The position numbers were made by a program, and so were the translations under genes. A stretch of 64,000 nt of DNA, taken from the NCBI GenBank assembly GCA_017462345.1, contig JAFTRI010000023.1, positions 124,001-188,000 on the forward strand, written 5' to 3'. Source of the DNA: Muribaculaceae bacterium (GTDB lineage Bacteria > Bacteroidota > Bacteroidia > Bacteroidales > Muribaculaceae). Below are positions 1 to 8,740 of this stretch, one piece after another (position 1 is the first letter of the stretch; the number at the start of each line of letters is the position of its first letter). The notes beneath the pieces were generated by a model. It ran no database searches. It worked only from the letters and a program-made list of their open reading frames with translations, and was not told the DNA's origin.

Positions 1-707
1 GCCGCCCGTTTGGCTGGGGAGCGGACATCGTGGTACATTCCACGACAAAATATATGGACGGACACGCAACAAGCGTGGGAGGAGCCATTGTCGACAGCGG
101 GAACTTTGACTGGGATGCACATGCCGACAAGTTCCCCGGACTGTGTACCCCTGACGAATCCTATCACGGACTGACATACACCAAAGCATTCGGCAAGATG
201 GCCTATATAACCAAAGCAACCGCACAACTGATGCGTGATCTCGGCAGCATACAGTCTCCCCAGAACGCATTCCTGCTGAATATCGGGCTGGAAACATTGC
301 ACCTGCGTATGCCCCGCCACTGCGAAAACGCAATGAGAGTGGCACAATTCCTGCACGACAACGAGCACGTGGCATGGGTCAACTACTGCGGACTGCCTGA
401 CAACAAATACTTCGGGCTGGCACAGAAATATATGCCCAACGGTTCATGCGGAGTAATATCATTCGGGCTCAAAGGCGGACGCGATGTCTCAATCAAATTC
501 ATGGACAGCCTTAAATTCATCGCAATAGTCACACACGTTGCCGATGCCCGCACTTGCGTACTGCATCCTGCAAGCCACACCCACCGCCAGCTCTCGGACG
601 AACAGCTTATCGAGGCGGGAGTCCGTCCCGACCTGATACGACTGTCAGTAGGCATCGAAAACGTCGACGACATCATCAACGACATCACCCAAGCTCTCAA
701 CTCCTGA
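1..707 (+). CDS. metY: O-acetylhomoserine sulfhydrylase, C-terminal part (5' end outside window)
   Basis: PLP enzyme that makes homocysteine from O-acetylhomoserine and sulfide, in the cytoplasm. The frame is open from base 3 to the TGA at 705-707 with no start of its own, so the first visible 234 residues are the C-terminal part; the family is usually about 425-435 residues long, so roughly 190-200 residues lie off the left edge. The PLP-binding lysine sits in HSTTKY (visible residue 16), followed by MDGH. HPASHTHRQ and RLSVGIENVDD are typical of the Cys/Met-metabolism family, and the long C-terminal segment around GLKGGRDVSIKF favours the sulfhydrylase over cystathionine synthase or methionine lyase. 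A GTG at base 30 is not a plausible start because it lies between conserved residues. The glycan locus begins 31 bases downstream. Confidence 0.87.
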   Translation, partial: RPFGWGADIVVHSTTKYMDGHATSVGGAIVDSGNFDWDAHADKFPGLCTPDESYHGLTYTKAFGKMAYITKATAQLMRDLGSIQSPQNAFLLNIGLETLHLRMPRHCENAMRVAQFLHDNEHVAWVNYCGLPDNKYFGLAQKYMPNGSCGVISFGLKGGRDVSIKFMDSLKFIAIVTHVADARTCVLHPASHTHRQLSDEQLIEAGVRPDLIRLSVGIENVDDIINDITQALNS

Positions 708-738
708 TTTTCCATAAGTCAAATCACACGATTCCATA

Positions 739-1860
739 ATGCAAACAAAATACGACTACCTGATAGTTGGAGCAGGACTGTTCGGAGCAATTTTTGCCCA
801 TGAAGCCCGCGATGCAGGGAAACGGTGTCTTGTAATTGACCGGCGCAATCATAGTGGAGGAAACATCTACTGTGAAGATACCGAGGGAATTCATGTACAC
901 CGGTACGGTGCCCACATTTTCCACACCGACAATAAGGAGGTATGGGAATACGTCAACAGATTTGTGGAATTTAACCGTTACACCAACTCTCCAGTCGCAA
1001 ATTTTGAGGGGAAACTGTACAATCTCCCTTTTAACATGAACACATTCTATGCCCTGTGGGGAGTCAGGACTCCACAGGAGGCCATGGCAAAAATTGAGGA
1101 ACAGCGCAAGGAATACGATTATATTACCGAACCGGCAAACCTTGAGGAACAGGCATTGAAACTATGTGGGAAAGACATCTACCGATGCCTCATAAAAGGC
1201 TATACCGAGAAACAATGGGGACGCTCTGCCAAAGACCTGCCGGCTTTCATTATCAAGCGTATCCCATTCCGTTTCACCTTTGACAACAACTATTTCAACG
1301 ACCGATACCAAGGTATACCCATCGGAGGTTACAATCCATTGATAAACTCCCTGCTTGACGGAATTGAGGTCAGACTTGACACAGACTATTTCAAGAACAG
1401 GAACGAATTGGATGCCATAGCCGACAAGATACTGTTTACCGGCTGCATAGATGAGTTTTTTGACTACCGGTGCGGACAACTGGAATACCGTAGCCTCCGA
1501 TTTGAGCACAAGCACCTGAACATTCCCGACTTCCAAGGAAATGCAGTAATCAATTATACAGAGCGCGATATACCCTACACCCGCATAATCGAACACAAGC
1601 ACTTTGAATACGGCACACAACCCTCGACCGTTATTACCTATGAATATCCCGATGATTTCAAGCCGGGGAAAGAACCGTATTATCCCATAAATGACAGCCG
1701 CAACAACGGGATTCTGATGCAATACAAGCAACTGGCATCCCAAAATGACAAAGTCATCTTCGGCGGGCGACTGGCACAATATATCTATGCCGACATGGAT
1801 GACACCGCAGCCGCAGCTCTCGAGCTCTGTAAAAAAGAACTAAATCACTATTTCCCATGA
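739..1860 (+). CDS. glf: UDP-galactopyranose mutase
   Basis: FAD flavoenzyme that interconverts UDP-galactopyranose and UDP-galactofuranose, supplying galactofuranose for surface glycans. The N-terminal dinucleotide-binding motif VGAGLFGA is at residues 11-18, followed by IDRRNHSGGN and the family signature HRYGAHIFHT. NKEVWEY, the long central substrate domain and a C-terminal FGGRLAQYIYADMD flavin-contact segment are all present. At 373 residues it is full length for the bacterial enzyme. The stop overlaps the start of the next glycosyltransferase by four bases (ATGA), so the two are probably translationally coupled. It marks the left end of the glycan locus and implies that one of the neighbouring transferases uses a galactofuranose donor; which one cannot be told from sequence alone. 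Confidence 0.96.
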   Translation: MQTKYDYLIVGAGLFGAIFAHEARDAGKRCLVIDRRNHSGGNIYCEDTEGIHVHRYGAHIFHTDNKEVWEYVNRFVEFNRYTNSPVANFEGKLYNLPFNMNTFYALWGVRTPQEAMAKIEEQRKEYDYITEPANLEEQALKLCGKDIYRCLIKGYTEKQWGRSAKDLPAFIIKRIPFRFTFDNNYFNDRYQGIPIGGYNPLINSLLDGIEVRLDTDYFKNRNELDAIADKILFTGCIDEFFDYRCGQLEYRSLRFEHKHLNIPDFQGNAVINYTERDIPYTRIIEHKHFEYGTQPSTVITYEYPDDFKPGKEPYYPINDSRNNGILMQYKQLASQNDKVIFGGRLAQYIYADMDDTAAAALELCKKELNHYFP

Positions 1861-2579
1861 AGTGCCTCCACATCATAACTCCGGTAAAGGATTCCATCGA
1901 GCTAACGCTTGAAACGGTTAAGGCGGTATTGGATTCGGACATTTCCGTTCCATATACCTACACCGTCTACAACGATTTCAGCACACCTGAAAATACCCTA
2001 AAACTCGAAAAAGCGTCAAAAGATTACGGCTTCCACCTGGTCAATCTGGCAGATATAACCGACCACCCCTCCCCCAACTACCTGCTTGTGCTACAGAAAT
2101 GCCAACGCGAAGCAATCAATGCCAATGCCGGATTACTCATTGTCGAATCAGACGTAATTGTAAAAAATAAAACCATTCAGGCACTATTTGATATTGCGGC
2201 AACATACGAAAAATGTGGAATTGCAGCAGCTGTAACAGTCGATGAGACAGGGAAAATAAATTATCCCTATGCCTATGCCCGCGGCAGGGAAAACCAAGTT
2301 TTTGCAGTGGAAAAACATTGCAGTTTCTGTTGTTCACTGCTTTCACTTGATTTCCTTAAAGCATTTGACTTCAACACACTTAACCCCGAAAAGAATTGGT
2401 TTGACGTAACAATATCCCACGAATCGGCCAAGCGTGGATTCTCCAACTATCTGCTGACCATCAACAACCTCACCGTATGGCACCGTCCTCACAGCAGCCG
2501 TCCATGGAAGCTGATGAAATACAAAAATCCGCTGAAATACTATTGGACAAAGTACACCAAAGGATTCGATAAAATCTGA
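1857..2579 (+). CDS. GT2-like (GT-A fold) glycosyltransferase
   Basis: 240-residue protein beginning with a GT-A-like strand (HIITPVKDS) and a nearby YNDFSTPENT segment similar to the UDP-binding part of family 2 transferases. VESDVIVKN near residue 100 fits a DXD-type metal site (SDV). Later CSFCCSLLSLDFLKAF and NWFDVTISHESAKRG resemble the acceptor half of the fold, and the C-terminus is basic (YKNPLKYYWTKYTKGF), which suits membrane association. It overlaps glf by four bases. It probably adds a sugar to a lipid-linked glycan in the cytoplasm; the donor is unknown. Because it directly follows glf it is the first candidate for a galactofuranosyltransferase, but that is only positional inference. 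Motifs are weaker than in the GT2 genes further right, so the family call is moderate. Confidence 0.7.
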   Translation: MKCLHIITPVKDSIELTLETVKAVLDSDISVPYTYTVYNDFSTPENTLKLEKASKDYGFHLVNLADITDHPSPNYLLVLQKCQREAINANAGLLIVESDVIVKNKTIQALFDIAATYEKCGIAAAVTVDETGKINYPYAYARGRENQVFAVEKHCSFCCSLLSLDFLKAFDFNTLNPEKNWFDVTISHESAKRGFSNYLLTINNLTVWHRPHSSRPWKLMKYKNPLKYYWTKYTKGFDKI

Positions 2580-2681
2580 AAACGCCAACAATATCCTGAC
2601 CCTGCCGCCATATATACAGGATACTTAATAGGAGATCCGAATTTTTCAATCGACTTCAATACCTTTTAAAAATCATTATAA

Positions 2682-3407
2682 ATGAACATATTTCATCCAA
2701 GGACATTGGTTCTAAGCCCTGAATTTTCCCATTTAGAAGAATTCATGCTCACGATTCCGGAACGATTCCGGAATAATGAGGGAACGGTCATCCACAAAGG
2801 TCGCAACGAACTAAGAGAATTCAAAATCAATGGAATCCCAATCGTTGTAAAATCATTCCGCATTCCTAACATAATCAACCGTATAGCCTACGGATTTCTT
2901 CGACAATCAAAGGCACAACGGTCTTATATTTATGCCAAAATGCTATTGAAAAATGGCATAGGCACACCAGCACCAATAGGTTACTATACCGAACGGAAAG
3001 GCTTTTTTTTTAGTCTCAGTTACTATGCCTGCTTGAAATCGGAATGTACACATACCTATATCGACCTAATAAAATCAGATTATCCAAATCAAGAAAAAAT
3101 TCTCCGTGCCATAGCACGTGTAACAGCACGCATCCACGAATTAAAATGGATACATAAAGATTACTCACGAGGGAACATCCTCTTCAAAGAAACATCAGAA
3201 GGAAACATAAAATTAGAAATCATTGACCTCAACCGCATCCGCTTTCAAAAAGTAAACATGAAAAAAGGTTGTAAGAATTTCGAGCGACTTCCTGGTTCTC
3301 CTAAGACTCTACGCATACTTGCCAATGAATACGCCAAAGCCCGCGGATTTAACCCTGATAAATGCTATGAAATTATTCTTGCAAACAGAGAAAGACAAAG
3401 GAATTAA
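2682..3407 (+). CDS. Lipopolysaccharide kinase (WaaP/Kdo-kinase-like)
   Basis: 241-residue kinase-like protein. The N-lobe has VVKSF with a candidate ATP-anchoring lysine at residue 57. The catalytic loop reads HKDYSRGN, giving H158, D160 and N165, and the metal-binding aspartate is in IDLNR (D182). This is the pattern of LPS core heptose or Kdo kinases rather than of protein kinases: no DFG is present and the protein is small. It would phosphorylate the inner core of LPS at the cytoplasmic face of the inner membrane. The neighbours are glycan genes, which supports the call. There are 102 bases before its start with no clear promoter. Its TAA shares the TTAA at 3404-3407 with the stop of the convergent gene. 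The sugar acceptor cannot be predicted. Confidence 0.75.
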   Translation: MNIFHPRTLVLSPEFSHLEEFMLTIPERFRNNEGTVIHKGRNELREFKINGIPIVVKSFRIPNIINRIAYGFLRQSKAQRSYIYAKMLLKNGIGTPAPIGYYTERKGFFFSLSYYACLKSECTHTYIDLIKSDYPNQEKILRAIARVTARIHELKWIHKDYSRGNILFKETSEGNIKLEIIDLNRIRFQKVNMKKGCKNFERLPGSPKTLRILANEYAKARGFNPDKCYEIILANRERQRN

Positions 3408-4273
3408 CACATATAACGCTCTATTAAAACCGCATAATGCGTTTTTTCCCCTTTCTTCGTCTGTTTTTCAGTATATTTCTTATACGACAACTTTTGAAAT
3501 CCAGCTTGCCTGTAATAATATTCCCATTCTAAATCATCATATTTTTTCCCGATTGCTTTCCTGAATGTTCCTATTACATTTAAAGGTAATGCATCAACCA
3601 ACGTCTTTATTGACGGGACATTGCAGTACCCGATATAAAATACATAATCCATTAATAAATAATCAACTATATTATCATTTTCTTTCCACCACTTTACCAG
3701 TGAGTCATAGATATATGACGGGATCAAAGCATCCTTTCCGCTCGCAAGGAAATAGCTTGTCCACATACCCCTTGAAACATTATTATAGCTCGTAATATGT
3801 TTACATGACCAATACCCCAAAGTTTCTACATCTACAAAGGAATCAACATCTTGCGTCACAAAATTTGTTATATCTATCCATATCCCACCATATTCTTTTA
3901 ATAGAAACATCCTTGCAACATCCGATAAATGCGTAGGACTAATCTTTCCATCATCATACTTTTTCCATATAAAATCCGGCAAGTGCAAATACTTGTCTTT
4001 ATTCTCAATAGTTATCATTACAACAGGATGATTACATGCATGCTGTTTTATTGATGAATAACAAGCCCTTACCACTTCAGGCATATTATCTTCCCCTTGC
4101 CACCAGCATACCCAAATAGGCGAGTCCTTCTTTATTGGCTCTCCTTTTTCTGATTTTTCCGCATAAATGTTTACTATCTGATTAAAACCATAGTCTTTTA
4201 GCAATCTACCGATAAGTCTACGTTGTTTTATCCGCGAAATAAAACGTTCTATTTTTTTTAATAATCTTTTCAC
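3404..4273 (-). CDS. Capsular polysaccharide synthesis-like glycosyltransferase
   Basis: About 289 residues. The segment WVCWWQGEDNMP, then ACYSSIKQH, then LSDVARMFLLKEYGGIWIDI is the hallmark of the capsular polysaccharide synthesis transferases related to family 32 (mannosyl- or galactosyl-type transferases); the D in WIDI is the usual metal-site region. The reverse strand has no ATG at the start. A TTG lies at 4279 and a GTG at 4273; GTG was chosen because it is the commoner alternative start, but either is possible. A consensus -7 box lies 24 bases upstream. The gene is transcribed against its neighbours and shares the TTAA at 3404-3407 with the LPS kinase stop, so the locus looks assembled from separate pieces. 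The donor sugar is unknown. Confidence 0.78.
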   Translation of the reverse strand: MKRLLKKIERFISRIKQRRLIGRLLKDYGFNQIVNIYAEKSEKGEPIKKDSPIWVCWWQGEDNMPEVVRACYSSIKQHACNHPVVMITIENKDKYLHLPDFIWKKYDDGKISPTHLSDVARMFLLKEYGGIWIDITNFVTQDVDSFVDVETLGYWSCKHITSYNNVSRGMWTSYFLASGKDALIPSYIYDSLVKWWKENDNIVDYLLMDYVFYIGYCNVPSIKTLVDALPLNVIGTFRKAIGKKYDDLEWEYYYRQAGFQKLSYKKYTEKQTKKGEKTHYAVLIERYMC

Positions 4274-4296
4274 TTGCAATTAATTTATCATCCCCA

Positions 4297-4304
4297 CAAA
4301 ATTA
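4297..4304 (-). promoter_or_regulatory. -7 promoter box of the capsule-type glycosyltransferase
   Basis: The reverse strand reads TAATTTTG, an exact match to the Bacteroidota consensus TAnnTTTG, 23-24 bases before the GTG start at 4273. A -33 TTTG at the usual distance is not evident. Confidence 0.5.
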
Positions 4305-4356
4305 GCAATTTTCTTTTTTGTTCATAGACCCTTAATCATTTATTAAAAAGTTGTTT

Positions 4357-4364
4357 TATCTTTG
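4357..4364 (+). promoter_or_regulatory. -7 promoter box of the GT90-like gene
   Basis: TATCTTTG matches TAnnTTTG exactly and lies 26 bases before the ATG at 4391. Together with the box at 4297-4304 it makes a compact divergent promoter region of about 110 bases. Confidence 0.52.
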
Positions 4365-4390
4365 TCTTAGCACAACCAACACAACATATT

Positions 4391-5401
4391 ATGGCAGACT
4401 CCCTGAAATATAAACTCAGCAACGGAAAACCCATTAAAGCACTATTTTTCATTAAAGGATACCTAAAAGCAAGCATCCCCTACATATATTATTCTTTCCA
4501 AAAAACATCACTCATTAAAAAGTTTAATAAAAGAGATGACCAAGATTATATCCTTGATAGAGTCAACTACTATAACAAACTGACCGATGCGACCTCATTA
4601 CCTCCAGAAAACCACCAAGAACGGATGAAAACATGCTTTTTCTTTTTGGATAAAATCCAAAACTTCCGTCCTTCTACATTTCACAAGGCATACTTCTTTG
4701 ATCTTAAAGATTCTATGCGATGGTTCAGCAATAAGAACCGCATATGTTACATACCCGGAGATGTATACTTTACCCCAGAAATACCGGCACTTGTAAAAAG
4801 CCGTCTTTTGGAAAATAATACAAATTCGGTTATCCTGAAACTCGACAAACTACGACATTTCATGTTTGTGAATGACACGATTCCATTTTCCCAAAAGAAA
4901 AATCAAGCAATATTCCGTGGCAAAATCAGATTCAGCCGGGTCAGACATCGATTCATGGAAATGTATCACGGCTCAAGCATTTGCGATTGTGGAATTGTTG
5001 GTAAAAACGAAGGATTCCCTGAAAGTTGGATAACCTCCAAAAAAACCATCAGGGAGCACCTTGACTACAAATTCATCATGACTTTAGAAGGAAATGATGT
5101 TGCTTCAAACCTTAAATGGGTCATGTCGTCAAATTCAATCGCTGTAATGACACGACCGACGTGCGAGACATGGTTCATGGAGGGTAAGCTAATTCCCGAT
5201 TATCACTACATTCAAATTAACGACGACATGTCAAATCTAGAGGAAAAACTTACATACTACATCAATCATCCTGAAAAAGCAGAAGAAATCATTGCTCACG
5301 CACATGAATATATAGCCCAATTCTTCGACAAAAAGCGCGAGAAGATAATTTCATTGTTAGTCGCCGAAAAATACCTAAAAATGACAAATCAAAAAATATA
5401 A
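4391..5401 (+). CDS. GT90 (CAP10/LpsA-like) glycosyltransferase
   Basis: 336 residues. The central block NQAIFRGKIRFSRVRHRF, followed by CDCGIVG, then HLDYKFIMTLEGNDVASNLKWVM and FMEGKLIPDYHYIQI, is the characteristic core of family 90 transferases, which in bacteria include LPS core transferases of the LpsA type and in eukaryotes protein O-glycosyl or xylosyl transferases. It most likely adds a sugar to the LPS core or O-chain in the cytoplasm. It has its own -7 box and is followed after five bases by the GT8 gene, so the two form a transcription unit. The C-terminal helix (EKAEEIIAHAHEYIAQFF) is normal for the family. Donor and acceptor are unknown. Confidence 0.8.
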   Translation: MADSLKYKLSNGKPIKALFFIKGYLKASIPYIYYSFQKTSLIKKFNKRDDQDYILDRVNYYNKLTDATSLPPENHQERMKTCFFFLDKIQNFRPSTFHKAYFFDLKDSMRWFSNKNRICYIPGDVYFTPEIPALVKSRLLENNTNSVILKLDKLRHFMFVNDTIPFSQKKNQAIFRGKIRFSRVRHRFMEMYHGSSICDCGIVGKNEGFPESWITSKKTIREHLDYKFIMTLEGNDVASNLKWVMSSNSIAVMTRPTCETWFMEGKLIPDYHYIQINDDMSNLEEKLTYYINHPEKAEEIIAHAHEYIAQFFDKKREKIISLLVAEKYLKMTNQKI

Positions 5402-5406
5402 TTACA

Positions 5407-6330
5407 ATGATACATATAGCATGCAATATTGACAGTAACTATGTGAAATATTGTGCCGTTACAATCGTTTCACTTTTTGAGAACAATCGCAACAAGACAT
5501 TCAGCATACACATTATTGCCGATGGTTTATCTGATAAAGAAAAAAGCACATTGACCAATATTGCACAAAAATATGGCAACAGCATATTTTTTTACTCTCC
5601 CGACATGGATAGACTGAAAGGCTTTTCCATTAATAGATTCAGCAAACGAATATCACTTGCAACATATTACCGTTGCATATTGTCAGACATCCTCCCTGAA
5701 TCGATTGACCGTGTGCTATACCTTGACTGCGACATCATTATCTTAGGTGATATACTACCATTCTGGCAAACTTCCCTCGACAACATCGGAGTCGCAGCAA
5801 TTGAAGATGTCGGTTACAATGACACGGAACGGTACAAAATTTTGTGCTATCCCAAAGAAGCCTCATATTTCAATGCCGGCGTATTGCTTATAAACCTTGA
5901 TTATTGGCGGAAACACGATATGGCTTCAGCTTGTATCAATTACTATCACAAGTATCCTGAACGCATCCTATATAATGACCAAGATCTGCTCAACAGTATT
6001 TTATATAAGGACAAGAAACTTGTAGATTTGCGATGGAATGTACAGGACGGTTTTTATCGAAATCCAAAAGCAATGACACATCAATGGAAAAACAAGTTTG
6101 CCGGAGTACTAAAACACCCCATAATTCTACATTACACCAACCGTAAACCATGGGAGTATGACAGCCAGCATCCTTTACGCAATGAATACTTCAAATACTT
6201 GGCTCTAACACCATTCAAAGATGACATAATTCTAAACAATCCAATCTACCGCATTAAACGATTTTTCCGCCTATTACCGTTTTCAATCGGACTTCGACGA
6301 CAAAAATATATCAGAATGTCAGATTTATAA
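5407..6330 (+). CDS. Family 8 glycosyltransferase (galactosyl/glucosyl, LPS type)
   Basis: 307-residue retaining transferase. The DXD metal and nucleotide-sugar site is D107-C108-D109 within VLYLDCDIIILGD. YFNAGVLLINLDYW and YNDQDLLN follow in the family order, and HYTNRKPW near residue 245 is the usual donor-contact motif. This is the WaaI/WaaJ or LgtC type, using UDP-galactose or UDP-glucose on LPS cores. It starts five bases after the GT90 gene. Its stop region overlaps the 3' end of the convergent GT2 gene by six bases. The basic C-terminal segment (RIKRFFRLL) is likely a peripheral membrane anchor. Confidence 0.9.
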   Translation: MIHIACNIDSNYVKYCAVTIVSLFENNRNKTFSIHIIADGLSDKEKSTLTNIAQKYGNSIFFYSPDMDRLKGFSINRFSKRISLATYYRCILSDILPESIDRVLYLDCDIIILGDILPFWQTSLDNIGVAAIEDVGYNDTERYKILCYPKEASYFNAGVLLINLDYWRKHDMASACINYYHKYPERILYNDQDLLNSILYKDKKLVDLRWNVQDGFYRNPKAMTHQWKNKFAGVLKHPIILHYTNRKPWEYDSQHPLRNEYFKYLALTPFKDDIILNNPIYRIKRFFRLLPFSIGLRRQKYIRMSDL

Positions 6331-7284
6331 TCTATCCCTTTTAGGGGTAACAAGCCAAGGGTTAATGAGTTTTAAGTACTTGTTGACCCTTTCTATTTTC
6401 AGATAATCCGCCTTACTTGAGTCCAATTCCTTATACAGACAGGAGTAAAGGCGATTCTTCGTCTCATCTTCCAATGAAAGTCTACGTATCTTCCTGTACA
6501 GCAATCCACGTCTCAACCGTTTTTCATAACTGCTTAAATCTTGCAGATATGACTCCATTAGCTTTACTATCCTTATATCCTCTATAACCCCTTCTCCGGC
6601 CTTACGCGATGCAGTCGTTACCTTTGCCTGATGATGCCTGAAATAGTTAAGATTCTCATACACCTCAACAACATTCCCTTTCATGGCCATTTCAACCCAA
6701 AAAAGCCAATCGCCACAGTAACGCATCTCAAGAAACATCGACTTTCTCAGTTCAAGAGCTTTTTCCCGGCAAAAAACAGCCCCACTGGCATTTATTATGT
6801 AATTTTTCCAATACAGATTATGCCTTACATACTCCATTCCATTGTAACACAACGCATTCTTAGCCTTACGCCTGCCCCAATGGTTCACATCCCTATTACT
6901 TACCTCCCCCTCTGCATCAATAATTAAAGAACCGGCATAACACACCGAAACATTATCATGACAGCACAGTTGTGCCACACATTTCTCAAGAAACGTTGGC
7001 TCTGCAAGGTCATCGGCTTCTGCAACCCAAACATATTGCCCTTGGGCAAGTTCAATCCCTTTCATCCACTGACGAAACGGACTGCCGGTATTATTTTCGT
7101 TGAACACGATATGCGAAACATGGGGATTGTCACAGTATGACTCCAATATTTCTCGGCTATTATCGGTCGAACAGTCATCAAGAAGAATCAGTTCAAAATC
7201 CTGATAGGTCTGATTCAGAATAGAGTTTATGCGAGCCGGCAAATAATGAGCATAGTTGTAATTTGGGACAATAACGCTGACCAT
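6325..7284 (-). CDS. Family 2 glycosyltransferase
   Basis: 319 residues from the chosen start. It begins with the GT2 signature VSVIVPNYNYAHYL, then ILNQTYQDFELILLDDCSTD, and has the metal-site region WVAEADDLAEP and a later acceptor-side aspartate region (CGDWLFWVEMA). A longer frame could begin at 7332, but the consensus -7 box at 7322-7329 lies inside that extension, so the ATG at 7284 is the better start. The C-terminal third is helical and basic. It is an inverting sugar transferase, probably working on lipid-linked glycan. It is transcribed towards the GT8 gene (six-base overlap of the 3' ends) and away from the tandem GT4 pair. Confidence 0.9.
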   Translation of the reverse strand: MVSVIVPNYNYAHYLPARINSILNQTYQDFELILLDDCSTDNSREILESYCDNPHVSHIVFNENNTGSPFRQWMKGIELAQGQYVWVAEADDLAEPTFLEKCVAQLCCHDNVSVCYAGSLIIDAEGEVSNRDVNHWGRRKAKNALCYNGMEYVRHNLYWKNYIINASGAVFCREKALELRKSMFLEMRYCGDWLFWVEMAMKGNVVEVYENLNYFRHHQAKVTTASRKAGEGVIEDIRIVKLMESYLQDLSSYEKRLRRGLLYRKIRRLSLEDETKNRLYSCLYKELDSSKADYLKIERVNKYLKLINPWLVTPKRDRL

Positions 7285-7321
7285 AACATTTGAATCGTTT
7301 TTTCCAATAAAATTTGAATGA

Positions 7322-7329
7322 CAAATATA
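7322..7329 (-). promoter_or_regulatory. -7 promoter box deciding the GT2 start
   Basis: The reverse strand reads TATATTTG, an exact TAnnTTTG match, 37 bases before the ATG at 7284. Transcription from here would start near 7316, which rules out the upstream in-frame codon at 7332. Confidence 0.5.
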
Positions 7330-7426
7330 CAAAATTTATACCTTACTATTTATTATTTTGATGCAGCAGGGCAATTTATCAAGATTAATTACTAATTTTA
7401 CAAAACAATCATTTTTCCACTTTTCA

Positions 7427-8731
7427 ATGAAAGTATTGATTTGGCTCCCCTGTGTACCTTATCCACTTGATTGTGGAGGAAATAAGGCGATGTTTACGAT
7501 GATAGATTGCATGAGAAAAAATCATGATGTATCTATCGGTCTTGACATACGCAGTCATGGCGCAATCAGAAAAGCACATAGCGGGAAGAAAAAACTTGTA
7601 GAAGAATTACAGGGACTTTGGCCTGATGTGAATTTTTACTTATATGAAGGACAAAGCGAATATAATGAAAACGAAGTTCCTGTAAGCAAATATTGCAATA
7701 CGCTACTCAAACTAAAAGAATCCTTTACTCGGAAGTACCGCAGGGCATATCAAAAATGGTCGCTTAAAAACGACAATGGAGACTTATCCAGAGCGCAAAG
7801 CCTATTGGGAGACAATCTTGTCAAATATAATCCGGGGTTTATTCAATTTGTTCAAGATATATCAAATCGTGGATTTGATGCGATTCAAGTTGAAATGTAT
7901 GAGAATTTATTTCTCGGATATTTTCTTCCCAAAAACGTTAAACGGATATTCATTCACCATGAATTGCGTTTTATAAGATTGGAGAATGAAATGAGCCTGT
8001 TTAAAAAATTATGCCACAACGACATCTTGGCATTCAAGCAACTTAAGGCTATAGAAATTGCAGCCCTAAGAGAATATAGTTGTATTGTAACACTGACAGA
8101 AACAGACAAGAAAATTTTGTCCGATTTTATTCCTTCTGACAATATTTTCAGTTCTCCGGCAGCAATTGTAACATCTGATAAAATATATGACTTTAAACCA
8201 TGTAGCGAATTTGTTTTTGTCGGGTATGGTAAACATACACCTAATGCCGAAGGCCTACAATGGCTTTCCGAAAAAGTGATACCCATACTTAGAGAAAGAA
8301 ATAACCACATAAAAGTATACGTTGTCGGCTCTTGGAGCGAAAATCAAAGAAGACAGTACAAAGATTTTCCGGAAATTGTATTCACCGGATTTGTTGACAA
8401 TCTATCGGCATTCATCAATGGGAAAATATCGATTGTTCCGTTGCAAATAGGCAGTGGTATGCGTATAAAAATAATCGAGGCAATGAATGCAAAATCACCG
8501 GTAATCACAACCTCAAAAGGAATTGAGGGCATTTGCGAACCCCAACATGATTCCGACTATATCGAAGCTGATACAGACGTTGAATTTGCTAATGCAATGA
8601 CATTATTAATTTCAAACATCGGGAAACAACAACAAATTGCAGAAAACGCTTATAAATGTTTCCGAAAATACTATAGTTTAGAAAAAATGTATTCTATACG
8701 CAATAATATTTATATCAACAACCCCAACTAA
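7427..8731 (+). CDS. GT4-type glycosyltransferase, first of a tandem pair
   Basis: 434 residues. The start at 7427 was chosen because MKVLIWLPCVPYPLDCGG aligns with the start of the next gene (MKILFILQYIPYPLDSGG); the TTG at 7358 would add 23 unrelated residues. The fold is GT-B: an N-terminal acceptor domain with PYPLDCGGNKAMF, and a C-terminal nucleotide-sugar domain with VFVGYGKHTPNAEGLQWL, VVGSW, FTGFVDNL and the IGSGMRIKIIEAM motif, the family 4 E-x7-E-like region. It is a paralogue of the gene nine bases downstream, and a broken copy of its first 40 or so codons lies inverted at 11304-11415. It probably extends the same glycan. Sugar specificity is unknown. Confidence 0.87.
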   Translation: MKVLIWLPCVPYPLDCGGNKAMFTMIDCMRKNHDVSIGLDIRSHGAIRKAHSGKKKLVEELQGLWPDVNFYLYEGQSEYNENEVPVSKYCNTLLKLKESFTRKYRRAYQKWSLKNDNGDLSRAQSLLGDNLVKYNPGFIQFVQDISNRGFDAIQVEMYENLFLGYFLPKNVKRIFIHHELRFIRLENEMSLFKKLCHNDILAFKQLKAIEIAALREYSCIVTLTETDKKILSDFIPSDNIFSSPAAIVTSDKIYDFKPCSEFVFVGYGKHTPNAEGLQWLSEKVIPILRERNNHIKVYVVGSWSENQRRQYKDFPEIVFTGFVDNLSAFINGKISIVPLQIGSGMRIKIIEAMNAKSPVITTSKGIEGICEPQHDSDYIEADTDVEFANAMTLLISNIGKQQQIAENAYKCFRKYYSLEKMYSIRNNIYINNPN

Positions 8732-8740
8732 CATACACAC

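Noticed and set aside
7358..7426. TTG-started extension of the first GT4 gene (23 extra residues)
   Set aside because: The paralogue eight bases downstream aligns from MKVL/MKIL onward; the extension has no counterpart and would use a rare start.
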